Of a stretch of DNA of 64,000 nt, positions 1-11,300 are shown one piece after another. Below the pieces are notes generated by a model. The model saw only the letters and a list, made by a program, of their open reading frames with translations, did not search any database and was not told the origin of the DNA. This stretch comes from Lithospermum erythrorhizon (lineage: Eukaryota > Streptophyta > Magnoliopsida > Boraginales > Boraginaceae). The stretch lies in assembly GCA_019722365.1 (NCBI GenBank), contig JADFUC010001777.1:1-64000 (forward strand), read 5' to 3'. Every line of letters starts with the position of its first letter. Position 1 is the first letter of the stretch. The translations under genes and the position numbers were made by a program.

Positions 1-90
1 TCAGTACTTCGTTCAGTTACGTATTGCTGTATCTGGGGTTGTTAATGATCTTAACCTCGAGGCGGCCGACTTGGGGTGGGTCGTTAATTT
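1..90 (+). repeat. 3' end of the 5' LTR (partial)
   Basis: About 60 bases match the end of the 3' LTR at 7,345-7,398, including the shared ending GGGTGG-GTCGTTA. The primer-binding site follows directly, so this is the terminal piece of the upstream LTR; the rest lies outside the window. Confidence 0.65.
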
Positions 91-91
91 T

Positions 92-108
92 GGTATCGAA
101 CTTAGGTT
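92..108 (+). other. tRNA primer-binding site, degenerate
   Basis: TGGTATCGAACTTAGG resembles the initiator-tRNA(Met) binding site TGGTATCAGAGC that follows most plant 5' LTRs, and it stands immediately after the LTR end. The middle has diverged. Confidence 0.55.
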
Positions 109-888
109 AGAATTAACATGGTGTCTGTGTGGTTATGTGCTTAGGTTGATAGTTGTTAGAGAGTTGTCCTTTATTGAGTTTTCTTGTGGGGTCTGATTTC
201 TTCTTTCTTGTTATTTCGTAGGCATTGGGATTACCACCACGTAGGAATGCAGGTGGTTGGAGTCTTTGCCGGAGGTGCGGCAAGGGGTGCGGCGAGAGGA
301 GGCTGCGAGAGAGGTCTTAGGAGGTGGTAGAGTCTTTGGGATTCTTTGAGAATGTGGATAGTAATGTAGGCGGTATTGAGCCTAGTGTCGGACCCCACGG
401 GATTAAGGATAAATGTTGGTGAGATCGAGCAGTAGTTCTGGCTGTGGGCGGGGAGGTGGAGTCTGAGTAAGCTATTTGGCCCAGCTTTACGGCCGGGACC
501 AGCAAAGTTTCTTAGAGAGTGATTCTCTATTCGGGGCATTAGAAGTTCATTCGAGACTTGGAGAGTATATTTGAGCCTATGGGAGTTCTTGGGGAGGCGA
601 GACCCGGGCCACGCGGCTGTCACGGTGCAGTGGAGCTCGGAGGCGGAGTGGGAGGCCTGTACACGAGATCTTTGATTGCGGTGGGCGGACACGTGTTGTG
701 GGATCGATTCGTGGAATTATTCGAGGGAGCTTTTGTGCTCGGTGCATATGTCGGCTCTAGAAAATTGATCCGGCTTCAGCGAGGGGGCAAGTATAAATGA
801 CTTCTGAGAAAAGATTCGATGTCTACACCGTCACTTCCGGAGTGAATCCTCTCTGCGAGGGAAGAGGATCGAGAGGTTCAGGGACGGA

Positions 889-1351
889 ATGATATGGGAG
901 ATTCGCACCAGGTTATCACTCAAAAATTATACAACTTTCCATGAGCTAGTAAATGATGCCTTACAGGTAGAGATGGATTTGGCTGAGTGTCCAGTAGGTG
1001 GGGAGAAAAGAGGAAGATATGATGCTTCCAAGATGGCTGGTCAGTCGAGTTCTGGGTTTCGAGGGGCGTCCGTGTCAGCGGCGTGGCGTTCTGACGAGTC
1101 GGTTTAGTGCTCACATTTGCCAATTCTCGGTCAGTACTACTGTTTCTATGCCCAGGTCTTTTAATCGGTCTGGGGAACTTCAGAGAGGGTATCAGAGGAG
1201 GCAGAGTGACTATGGGTGTTTCCGTTGTGGTAAACCGGGTCATAGAGCTGCGGAATGCCGAGACAGGGTGGTGGTTTGTTATCGGTGTCGCCAGGAAGGG
1301 CACATTGCTGTTGATTGTCCCCAGAGGCAGAGTGTTAGTGGGAGTCTTTAG
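889..1351 (+). pseudogene. gag: gag nucleocapsid region with two CCHC zinc knuckles
   Basis: Two adjacent reading frames together give the end of a capsid-like domain (889-1,040) and a nucleocapsid. Two CX2CX4HX4C knuckles are readable at about 1,213-1,320: CFRCGKPGHRAAEC and CYRCRQEGHIAVDC. These knuckles bind the element RNA during packaging. The capsid part and the knuckles are in different frames, so the gene is broken. The next domain is the protease remnant. Confidence 0.8.
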
Positions 1352-1589
1352 CATTTACTCGATGCAGCCGAAGCGAGAGGAGGCTATCACGGAAGTCGTG
1401 GGGGTCGATTCAGTGGTAGAGGAGGCTTTGGGCGTGGAGTTGTGAGTAGTCGAGGTGGCAGGTTCTTGGGACTCGTCGGGGTAGTCTTTGGAACTAGCCG
1501 TGGGCAGATATTTGCAGTTACCCGGCTGAGGCTGAGATTCCCAGGGGTGGTCCACGGGTACTTTAAATTTATGTGGGTTGGAAGCTAAA

Positions 1590-1965
1590 GTCTTGTTGAT
1601 TCCGGGCTACTCGTTCCTTTATATCTCACGAAATTCTCAGTATTCCTAAAACTCGAAATTCTTGCTATTCCTTCTAATTCTAACTCAGGGTGGGAATGCA
1701 TTAAGATTGATAAGGTACTTAGAAATTGTCCCTTAAGTATTGGAAATCGATATGCAGGGAGATAGATTTATTACCTTTTGAGATGAATGATTTTGATCTT
1801 GTTCTAGGAATGGATTGGTTGGGGAAACATCATGCAGTGATAGATTGTCATCTTAAGAAGATTGAAATATCTAGTCCTGGTAAATCTAAGATCTTAACAC
1901 CACAAATGATGAAAAATCCTTTCCTCTTTGTCTCATTTACGCCTTGGTTGCCCTTAAGATGTTGA
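1590..1965 (+). pseudogene. Retroviral-type aspartic protease remnant
   Basis: A frame starting near 1,590 contains a VDSG-like active-site triplet. The frame at 1,726-1,965 contains DLVLGMDWLGKHHAVIDC, the typical C-terminal half of the plant Ty3/gypsy protease. The halves are separated by a frameshift. It lies between the gag knuckles and RT as expected. Confidence 0.7.
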
Positions 1966-2248
1966 AGTGGATGTATTGGTTTATCTTTGCCCATGTTGTC
2001 GACACGAAGTAAAGAAGGTTGATTTGAAAGAGGTGCATGTTGTGAGAGAGTATGTTGATGTATTTCTGAGAATTAGGGACTTCCTCTGTGCGAGAGGTGG
2101 GTTTTCTATAGAATTGATTCTGATGCCTCCGATTTCTATGGCACCTTATATAGAATGGCTCTGCGAGGAGTTGAAGGAGTTGAAAACGCAATTGCGAGGA
2201 ATTGTTGGATAAAGTTCATTCGACCAAGTAGTTAGCGCCCAGAACTCG

Positions 2249-2806
2249 GTGTTATTTGTCAAGAAGAAGGATGGATCTTTGAGGTTGTGTATCGATTATA
2301 GACAGCTGAACAAAGTAACCATTAAGAATCGATATCCGTTGCCTAGGATTGATGACCTGTTTGATCAATTGAAGGATGCCCGGGTATTTTCTAAGATTGA
2401 CTTGAGGTCAGGCTACCATCAATTGAGGATTAAGGAGGATGATGTATCAAAGTCAGCTTTTAGAACAAGATATGGGCACTACGAGTTTTTGGTGATGCCA
2501 TTTGGGTTGACGAATGCCCCTGCCGCATTTATGGATCTTATGAATCGGGTGTTCCGCACTTACTTAGATAAATTTGTGGTGGTGTTCATTGACGACATTT
2601 TGATATATTCTGGTAGTGAGGGAGAGCATGAAGAACACTTGAGGATTGTGCTAGAGACTTTGAGGAAAAATGAATTGTATGCTAAATTTTCCAAGTGTGA
2701 ATTTTGGTTGAGAAAAGTGCAGTTTCTGGGCCATGTGATTTCAGGAGAGGGTATAAGTGTTGATCCTCAAAAGGTTGGCTGTGATGAATTAGGAGCGACC
2801 AGCTGA
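2249..2806 (+). pseudogene. Ty3/gypsy reverse transcriptase domain
   Basis: This is the best-preserved piece of the element: 185 codons with the RT blocks in order, including [20 protein letters not shown], the [14 protein letters not shown] block, [14 protein letters not shown], and the catalytic FIDDIL box (about 2,588-2,605) followed by FLGHVIS. The active-site Asp pair is intact. The frame breaks at 2,806, just before the RT connection and RNase H, which are compressed by deletions. Confidence 0.92.
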
Positions 2807-3260
2807 GTGTTCTTGAAATCACGGAGTTTTACGGGTCTAGCGGGATACTACTCGGAGATTTATACAAGACTTCTCAATTATTGCCACGCCCGGCCGGGTT
2901 GACTAGAAAAGGTTCCATTTGTTTGGAATGAGGATTGTGAGCGGTGCTTGATGAGTTGAAGAAATTGACTACCGCGCGGTATTGACTCTTAAAGATCGGA
3001 ATGAGGATGGCTATGGGTGTATGAGTGATGCGTCACATCGAGGAGGTTGGGATGTGTGTCTGACATGAGTAAGGTGGTAGCGTATGCATCATGACGGTGA
3101 GAAATCATGAGAAAAACTATCGACCTGCGATTTGGAGCTAAATTTGCTATTGTGTTCGCACTTAAGATTTGGAGGCATTATTTGTATGGGGTGACTTGCA
3201 AAATTTTCTTGATCCGCAAAGTTTGAAATACCTCCCAAGAGATTTGAATGCGAGGCGAAG

Positions 3261-3897
3261 GTGGATGGAGTTTGCTCGGCGATTATGATGTTTCTATTAG
3301 GTATCATCAGGGAAATAGAATGTAGTAGGCGTGCCTTGAGTCGAAAGGGGAAGATTAAAGAGCCATTAAATGAAATGAAGCAACTTGGTGTTAATTTCGG
3401 AGTGGGAGTCGATGGTGGTTTGTTGGCACAAATAAGGGTTCGACCGGTTCTTGTTGATCGAATACTGGAGGGACAGCAAAAAGATGAGAAAGTACAAAAG
3501 ATAATAGGGAAGTGAAGAGCGAGAGCGAGATCGAGACTTTGGTGAGAGAGGATGGAGCTGCTGATGCATAATTAGATTATTAGTTCACTTATTCTCGGGA
3601 GTTGAAAAAAGGAGATTTTTGGATAGAGGCTTCATGTCTCCATACGGTATACATCTGGTGGTACAAGATGTATAGAGACTTAAACTTGATGTATTGGTAG
3701 CTGACCATGAAGAAGTGCTGAATTTGTATCAAAATGTCGGTGACTTGTCGGCCAGTGAGGATAGAACACACCGACATCCGGGGCTATTGCGACCCCTTCA
3801 CATTCAGTGGACTTGGAATATTCGATGGACTTTGTTTTTCGGACTTAGGGGCGTTGAGAAGAATGATGGCATTTGGGTCATAGTGGATAGACTATAA
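3261..3897 (+). pseudogene. RNase H end and integrase N-terminal/core fragments
   Basis: The frame at 3,261-3,515 reads the linker found between RNase H and integrase in plant gypsy elements (DALSRK-like and DEKVQKI-like motifs). The frame at 3,694-3,897 has PGLLRPLHIQW and GIWVIVDRL, the start of the integrase catalytic core. The catalytic Asp block is in another frame around 3,826. Several frameshifts separate the pieces. Confidence 0.75.
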
Positions 3898-4358
3898 TCG
3901 ACTCATTTAGCACGATTAAGTGGAGCTCACGGTCTGGCAGTTAGGCGAGGTTGTATGTGGATCGAGTTGTGCGGTGCATGGGTGCCGGTATCCATTGTAT
4001 CGGTCGAGATGCTGGGTCGCTCAGGATTTTGGAAGAGGATTTCCAAGAGCGTGGGGGCGAGGTCGATTTAGTACGTCATTTAAATCCACGGTCGGATAGG
4101 CGGTCGAGGAGACAATTCAAGCGTTGGAGAGTATTTGAACTTTGTGTGTTGAATTTTTAGGAAATTGGGATGATGAATTGCTGAAATGGGTTGCATATAA
4201 TAATAGTTTCAGCGCCCGGTATTGGGATGGCGCCATTTGAAGCATTATGCGAGGGGAAATGTAGGACTCAGTTCTTGGAATGAAGTGGGGATAGAAAAGT
4301 GTATGGTTCGAGAGTTGGTGGAAAGATCGGTAGAGAGAATAAAATTGTCTGGTAACTT

Positions 4359-4653
4359 TTGAAATTGAGCAAGATAGGCAAAAGATGTATGCGGTCGTGG
4401 AGTCGGGTGGATTTAAACTTTGAAATTGGTGATAAAGTATTCTTGAGAATATCCCCATGGAAAGGTGTGTTGAGATTCGGGAAGAGAGGAAAGTTGAGTC
4501 CAAGATATATCGGTCCGTATGAGATTTTGGGCAGAGTTGGTCCGGTAGCCTATCGTTTGGCGTTGCCTCCAGCATTGGACAGAATTCATAATGTTTTCCA
4601 TGTGTCATGTTTGAGGAAGTATATTCCAGACGAATCCCATATCTTAGAGTCAT
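4359..4653 (+). pseudogene. Integrase C-terminal GPY/F domain
   Basis: The reading frame contains [20 protein letters not shown], then [20 protein letters not shown] and [14 protein letters not shown]. This is the standard integrase C-terminus of plant Ty3/gypsy chromoviruses, which contacts DNA during integration. A chromodomain would follow, but none can be read between 4,655 and 4,960. Confidence 0.85.
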
Positions 4654-6239
4654 GACGATTGGAGCTGGAGGATCTTACGTATGAAGAGGAAACGATGAAA
4701 ATTGCTTGATCGTAAGGGAAAAAGTGTTAGCGGAATAAAGTTGTGGGCACAGTGAAGGTGTTGTGGCGGAAATCAACGAGTGGAGGAAGGCTGCGTGGGG
4801 CAGAGGAGGATGTCGAAACCTGTATCCACATCTTTTCGAAGCAGAAGGTTAGTTCTTAAACTTTGTCTTATAATATGTAAATACTATTTACATGAGGTTG
4901 AGTGAGTGTGTTGGGTGCAGGCGCGGGGGTGTTGCGTAAATTTCGAGGACGAAATTTTATTAGGTGGGTAGGCTGTGATAACCGGATTTAAGGTATTAAT
5001 ATTATGAAATAGTATACTAGTTGCTCGGTGGAGTATTTCGAGGAGAATCGGAAATTTTCGAAGTTGAATCGTTGGAGATATGACGAATCGATCGGTTGAT
5101 AGTGCGATTTGGTATTTAAGATTTTAAAGTTGTAATCGAGTGGTATAATATTATTTGGGGATTTGAAGTTAGATTTATATTAGAGTTGTGTTGTTGAATC
5201 GAGGGCAGAAATTGGTAGAAAAGCAGAGCAGCCAGTAGTCTTGAAGATATTTTGAGTCTGCGGACCCCACGAGACTTTTAATCATCCTTATCGCTTCAAG
5301 ATTATCAAACACAACTTCGTCCCTCTTTCTCCCTCTCTTGGCGAATTTTCTCCACCGTTTTCCACTTGATTTTGTTCTTCAATTTTCTTCCCAATTTGGC
5401 GAGCTTTGGCCCTAAAATTTTACGGAGAAATTCCCAGAGACATTCTCTACACGTTTGAGGTAGAAAGTTCAAATATTTTGGAGTATTTCTTGAGTTTTTG
5501 AAGAGTTGACTTTTATGAATTTTGGTTGACTTTTAGATCTTGAATTTATTATGGTATAGAAATGTTATCTGAGTATCGGTGGGGGATTTAGCGATGATTT
5601 TGAGTAGTTATTGGGGTTAGAAAGTGGTGTAAGTGTTATGTTGACTTTTATTGACTTTTCTTAAATTGACATTAAATGGTAATATGAGGTTAAAGGACTT
5701 TAATATAGTTGTTTTGGGTATAGAATTATTGGTTTGGATATGGATAGGTAGAATTTTAGTTGAGAAAGTTTGGGAAAGTTCGTATAGCTTTTCGTGATTG
5801 AATTGGAGTTGTATTTAATGGATTAATTAGTTGTCAATTGATTCTTGGGTTGTTTAGGAGAATGTGTTTAGGAGGTTATTGTTGGAGTAATTAGGTGATG
5901 GCGAATGCGAGATTTTGCGAAGTTGGCGATTTGAATATATAGTTATGTAGAATGTTATAGCTGATATCAATCTTGGGAATAGAATCCTTGCTAAGAGTTA
6001 TAAATTCGAATCGTGAGACGTGGTATAACACTTGGGGTACACATATATGTTAAGAGAGGACTCTATGGAATGTATTATAATATCTAATTTCTTTGAATAG
6101 GAATTGAGCCGGGATCTAGCACGAAGACTGCCTAGTGCTATTGTTACTACTTTTGGACTTGAGGTGAGTACAAATCTCACGATGGGAACCTTTTATGTAT
6201 AATATGTTGTATATACTACATATGATATTTTGAGATTAT

Positions 6240-6490
6240 TCGGATATGTGTATTGTGTGACCATGACTGATATTATGTGGAAATTGAGATTTATGAGTTA
6301 TACTTTGAAATAATTGAGATTATAATTGATATTATGTGTACATTTTGATTCTGATTCATATGATGAAGTAATGGAGATTTTAAGTTATATTATGAGATAA
6401 TTGAGACTATAATTCATATAATGAGATATTAGTGATTATGACTTATATCATGAGATAGTTGTGAACATGATTTATATTATGAGATTGTGT
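6240..6490. repeat. Degenerate tandem repeat inside the LTR
   Basis: About seven imperfect copies of a 30-40-bp unit built on TATGAGATAATTGAGATTAT and TTATATTATGAGAT. The copies differ by substitutions and small indels. Confidence 0.6.
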
Positions 6491-6702
6491 GTTATATATG
6501 TGGGTACGTGTCTTTGTGTGTGGTACGTGTCTTTGATGTCTTTGATTGATTTATGTTACTTGCGGAGCGGTGGTGACCCCGACCGGGAGGTTTGGCGTGG
6601 TGTGCATATCGTGTGGGTTGCCCCGTGGATTCGGGAGGTTTGGTGTGATATGCACATTGAGGGGTGTAGCCTCGGTCGGGAGGATGGAGGTGGAGCTCGT
6701 GA

Positions 6703-6783
6703 TTATTTGGAGATTGGATTCCTCATGTGTATTATTTGGAGGTGGATTCCTCGTATGTGTATTATTTGGAGGTGGATTCCTCA
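6703..6783. repeat. Three-copy tandem repeat inside the LTR
   Basis: The unit TATTATTTGGAGGTGGATTC followed by CTC(G/A)TATGTG occurs about three times in a row with a period of about 29 bp; the first copy is slightly diverged. Confidence 0.7.
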
Positions 6784-7445
6784 TTTGATGACTTTGTGTG
6801 TTAGGACTGTTTCCGTTAGATGAATATGTGTTATTCGGGGTTGTAGGCTGCATGTATTATCTACGTGACTTTTGAATGATTATTAAATCATGTAACTTGG
6901 TTAATAATTGTATATATATATATCGACTTTGAAAATATGGGGACCAAATGCGTGATATTTGTATTCACTCGGCTTAATAGGCGACTCCGCATTCTACGTG
7001 GTGAGGCGTTTATGCCTAGGTTTCTAGGAGGGATCGCGAGGTGGCCGAGGATCTGTTCTTGCTGAGCTGCGTGAAGATCTTAGGTGAGGCGGTGGTGGCA
7101 TAGGAAGTCCTAAATCGGTCATTTCTTTTGTCCAAAAAATTTATATATTTAGGGCGGTGGGTTGTATTATATTGGCGAGTCTGTTGTCATACTTTCCTTA
7201 TGATGTATTTTGGATATGTGCATTTGTCCGTTATTTTTGTTGGATGTATTGTTGGAGCCACGATGGAAATAAGACTTTATTTTGATAATGTCGGCCGGGT
7301 TAGCATGTTGTTATTGTATCCGTCGTTTGGTGACTCACGGTATACGGGTTGTTAATGATCTTAACCTCGGGGCGGTAGAGCAGGGTGGAGTCGTTATTTA
7401 TCATGTTTGATTTGAGTTAGGGTTTGGTTAAGGGGTACGCTAGAA

Positions 7446-8085
7446 TTATCTCACATGTATACTTTTACGTATGCTCGCATCTCCCTCTCGTATGTCACGA
7501 ATGAGATGGTATTTCATGATGCATGGATTGGTGATATGCTCTTGGTTCCTTAGCTTGAGCTTAATCGCGCGGTGTTGTCGCGTAATAGATGTCTTTGGAT
7601 TCTTAATGTTAGGTACCTCTCCAAGTTCACTCACGAACTTCTTGATCAGCCAGCTTCGCTGCGACTTCGATCTTTGGAATGTACTCAACTTCTCTTGTCG
7701 AATCGACCACGGTGCCTTGCCCGCTCTTTGCACCAACATCTTGCTCCATCATTCGAGGCCCGAGAATATAGCCAGACTAGAGATCTAGAATCATTTTTGT
7801 CGGTTTGGAAAATGGCATTGGTGTAGCCTTGACTAACAACTTATCTTCCCTCAGGTATAGAGGCAATACATCCTTAGTTAGCTTCTCAGTACTTAAGGAT
7901 AGCCTTCTTTGTTGTCAATGTCGTCTCACGGACATGATTGGTAGCGTCTTGTTACAGCGTAAGCTACACTCAGGCGTAAGCAACGATGCGTCGTGTACAC
8001 AACATAGGCGTACATGATAGATCATGACCGAGGCATATGCAACTTTACTAATGTGCTCTATCTGAGTTTGTGTCATCTTATGATG
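7446..8085 (-). pseudogene. Ty1/copia RT-end/RNase H fragment
   Basis: On the minus strand, 8,060-7,960 reads VAYAS...IYHVRLCCVHD, a frameshifted form of the copia block YASAVGSLMYAMxCTRPD. At about 7,530-7,450 it reads MKYHLIRDIREGDASIRK, the copia RNase H tail motif. The similarity ends near 8,085, where a plus-strand gypsy fragment begins, so this is a truncated scrap. No LTR could be tied to it. Confidence 0.55.
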
Positions 8086-8410
8086 AAGCGGGCTAATGAG
8101 CTTGAGGATGCGGCTCAACTTGGACTTATAGAGGAAAAAAAGAGGCTGCTGCTACCATCAAGATAATGATTTACAAGGACAAGGTGGTTGCCTTTACAAC
8201 AAGAAAGTTTTTAGATTAAGATCGAAAGATTTTTTGTAGGAGACCTGGTCCTTAGACATGACAGGGCGTCCGTCCATGGGAAACCTAGAGGCTGGAATCG
8301 CCATAAAAGGACCGTTCTAGATAAAGAGGATTGTGGGACCAGTCACGTATGAGATGGAAACCCTAGAAGGGCGCAGTGCCGCGGTCATGGAACGCATGTC
8401 ATCTAAGGAA
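8086..8410 (+). pseudogene. 3' end of a Tat-like Ty3/gypsy integrase
   Basis: In shifting frames the plus strand reads RANEL, IEEKREAAAIKIMIY, then RFFVGDLVLRHDRASVHGK, GPVTYEMETLEGR and finally WNACHLRKYYV followed by a stop at 8,408-8,410. This is the characteristic C-terminus of Tat/Athila-group gypsy integrases. The fragment starts abruptly at about 8,086 against copia sequence and is followed by an LTR-like region. Confidence 0.75.
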
Positions 8411-8665
8411 ATACTACGTGTAAGCTCACCTCTTGTATCTTCCCTTTGCTATTTTTTCGAATAAAAGATTGATTTCAGTCAAGAAGTTGTCTTAAAGATT
8501 CGGATAAGTTCTATGTGGGTAGAGTGTCAATTGCGCCCGGCTGCCTAGTACAGACCGATGGATAAGCCAATTGATGTAAATCTATCTAAATGTTTGAGTA
8601 CATCCTACGCGGCCGATTAGAGGCAAAATCGCTGCGTTGGACGTGAGGAGGTTAAAATAAGGGAG

Positions 8666-10030
8666 ATGTGCGTAATACGATTACCCCACGGCAAGGTCCA
8701 CATCCCGCGCCCGAGGAGGCGAGAAGAGGCAGGCGCGGAGGAATAGAGCCGAGGGATACAAAACTCTTTATGGTAGGACCCTTAGCCATAAGTGGCGGAG
8801 ATCCTCCTCGGCCCAGGTCGATGGTGAGCTCCCGGTCGGCGTGGAGGTGTAAGTACGGCCATTACATAAAATAGAACTATTGAAGACGGAGACAAGTTCA
8901 AAGAAGCAGGAAAGTGGAAAATATACTAATAAACCCCCAAAAAGGGAGGGAGGTACAAGATTGCAAGTCATTTAGAGTCGCCCAACGGCTTAGAAGGGGA
9001 AGGGAGCAGAAAAGGGGGAATAGCCTCTAGTTCGCCCCAGATCTCCTTTGTAGACTTCCAGCCAAGGAGAATTAAGTTCGGGACTGATCCACGGAAGTTG
9101 AGCCACCGAGAAGTGCATGAGGATGGCTTTATGACGTTCGGCTAAATGGCAAGCCAACAAAGATGTTGGGACTAGAGAGGCGACCACTATCTTAGATGAC
9201 CTCTCACTTTATGTCTCGCCGTTGGGCCGCCCGGAAAGAAGCAACGACCCTACTCTTTCGCTTCCATACGTGTTTACGTGGACCAGCGGACTCAGCTCTG
9301 GCGAGCCGAGGACAATTTTGCTTCCCACCCCTTCTGATTCCCTTGAGATGGTACACGCGGGAATTCTCCCAGCACTTGAGGCGGCCTCTTGCTGTGAGCT
9401 TGGGCGGTGGCCACACGCAAAAGAAAGACAAAAGGGAGTCGGGCATCGTCCGAAGGAAAGTGGACAATTAGGCGGGAAAAGAAGAACACGGATCCGAGGA
9501 GGCGGGAGAATTCACATGATGTGGGACCGATCGTACCGCCGTGTTCTGATCCCGAACTCTACGGCCCGAATAAAGGGATTTGTGAGCCTCCCGCTCTGCG
9601 AGCTTTGGAATCTCAGCACTATAAATACATAGGGACGGAAGGGAGCCTGCAGGCGGGTCGGCCAGCCGTGAGAAGAAGGACCCCATCTTTGGCTCCACTT
9701 CTTGGAAAGACCGTTGAGTATGCTTGACGATTCGGCACCATCAAGGGAGTAATTAAGGCTATTATTACACGGCCCCTTAATAGACCTCATAATCATTTGC
9801 TCGAATTGAATGAGCCATCGGGCTCGACCAACCCTTGAAATAACTATAAAGGTAAACCTTGAGGGGGCCAAATCAAGTAAGTTCATTTTGATACCCAAAA
9901 CACTCTTTCTTTACGAAACTAAACTCTTTCGATTCTTGACTTGATCGTCAGTGTTCAAGTAGAACAACCGGTCCTTGTTGTTTTGTAGGGTACACACTTG
10001 GAAGCGGGCGTATGGCTCGACATGGAGGAT
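8666..10030 (+). repeat. LTR-like, GC-rich region downstream of the Tat-like integrase end
   Basis: A purine-rich stretch at about 8,650-8,665 is followed by about 1.35 kb of unusually GC-rich sequence. A TATA box lies at 9,620, and there is a U5-like ending with TCTTGACTTGATCGTC and TTGTTGTTTTGTAGG (9,930-9,990). This matches the layout of Tat-group LTRs, but the exact ends and a partner LTR are not visible. The many short overlapping frames here are a composition effect, not genes. Confidence 0.5.
9620..9627 (+). promoter_or_regulatory. TATA box of the LTR-like region
   Basis: TATAAATA in CACTATAAATACATAGG, about 300 bp before the U5-like end; a probable LTR promoter. Confidence 0.5.
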
Positions 10031-10069
10031 TTGTGATCGGCCGCTCACAGAAACCGGACGGATCATCAC

Positions 10070-10890
10070 CTTGTTATTTTACGTTTTTATTTTATTAAAT
10101 TTTGAATCGAAATCGAATAAATCACGTGTAGCTTTCGCATGATCGATTATTATTTAATTAATTCAACCAATCAAAATAAATTTAATTTAATTAAAATAAT
10201 TAATAAATTTCGACGGTCTACAACGCCCTGATAATTAATATAGAAATATGATATTAGTAAGTAACGTACACCAACATGTTAGAGTAGAAATCCGCTAGAT
10301 ACTTACAAACGTAACGAATAACAATTGTCTCCGTACGTACGTCCGTACCTCCACCAACAACCCCAAATTTTCATTAAATTGGTGAGCCCCTTAAAAAAAC
10401 GTCCAATAATTTAGTCCCTCGATAAAACATTTCAAGATCACCTAGGAGCCTATGGAGAATTTAGAACAACATTACAGCAACATTGAAAGAGATATTGTTT
10501 ACATACAAACGGTCAGTTCTAGTACGTAACATTTTAGAACAACTAGGCATATAAATTGCAAAAGAGATACTCCGTATTATCTATGGAACTCAAAGAGATA
10601 TTATCTACAAAAAATACTACGACTTATATATATAATATAATATATACACTAAAATAATGTCAAATTTGTCAATTGAAATAAATTAATTAAGTTTCTAATG
10701 TATGCGTAGAAGTTCTTGCACGCAAAGATGTTGAAACTACAACCTGAACTAATTATAAGAGATCAGTGGAAGAACTAGTGGGGGAATGAGAGAATAATCG
10801 TCCCTCTTAATTTTTCTAAAAAATTAATTTTATTAAATATTTTTTTTAAAACTATAACCATGATTAGCCATATTTTCTGGTGTAAGATTA
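10070..10890. other. AT-rich region with no recognisable gene
   Basis: AT-rich sequence with short runs of TTAATTAA-type words. No frame over 60 codons, RNA gene or repeat boundary could be recognised. Confidence 0.6.
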
Positions 10891-10892
10891 TG

Positions 10893-11285
10893 TGTTGTTG
10901 GGGCTATAGGGCGAACCATCTCCGGACTCGTCACCACTGTAGTTAAGCGAGTTGATATATGTCGCTTAGGTATAGGCCGCGTTGTTTTTATCCTTAGTCC
11001 TTGATCCGCGATTTGGCGAATGAATTATCCTCGTGAGTCGCCATTAGACCTGAAAGTGTGGTCGAGAATGCGACCCACGAGGCAGCTCCGATGCCTAAGT
11101 TAGTAGCGATTCAAGAGATAGGATAAATACTGGAAAAGAAATTTGATTACCTCAAATGATGAAGCTGATCTTGGTATTTATAGGCATAGTACAAGGTTTG
11201 TATTGGGCTTGTATTGGAGTATTGTATGGGCGACATGTTTCCCTCGACAATTGTAGAAAGTACATGATAATATCGATCCAGCTCG
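10893..11285 (-). repeat. Possible LTR fragment
   Basis: On the minus strand, CTATGCCTATAAATACCAAG at about 11,190-11,170 resembles an LTR promoter with a TATA box, in a block of higher GC than its surroundings that ends near 10,893. No partner LTR or coding domain can be linked to it. Confidence 0.3.
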
Positions 11286-11300
11286 CTAATGGGCTGGATG

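Larger units (their letters stand above)
1..7398 (+). mobile_element. Decayed Ty3/gypsy retrotransposon, chromovirus-like, 5' truncated by the window edge
   Basis: The window opens inside the 5' LTR. Both LTR ends share the block TTGTTAATGATCTTAACCTC (near 39-58 and 7,350-7,369). Then come a primer-binding site at about 92, gag with two zinc knuckles, protease, RT, RNase H and integrase remnants, a purine-rich tract before 4,974 and a 2.4-kb 3' LTR. The order protease-RT-RNase H-integrase, with a GPY/F-type integrase tail, defines Ty3/gypsy. The long LTR and the integrase tail suggest a Tekay/Del-like chromovirus, which is an inference; no chromodomain could be read. Many frameshifts and internal deletions (for example 2,810-3,090) show that it cannot encode a polyprotein. 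Confidence 0.85.
4974..7398 (+). repeat. 3' long terminal repeat of the 1-7,398 gypsy element
   Basis: It begins TGTGATAACC directly after a purine-rich tract following the CGAGGACGAAATTTTATTAG leader motif, and it ends near 7,398 where similarity to positions 1-90 stops. A diverged copy of the same LTR family lies in reverse orientation at 14,797-17,041. It contains no gene. Two internal tandem arrays (6,240-6,490 and 6,703-6,783) are listed separately. Confidence 0.75.

Noticed and set aside
231..692. 153-codon minus-strand frame
   Set aside because: Antisense to the gag leader of the plus-strand gypsy element; no motif and a composition-driven open frame.
8668..9898. Cluster of overlapping open frames on both strands
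   Set aside because: The region is GC-rich and LTR-like, with few stop codons in any frame; none shows a recognisable motif.
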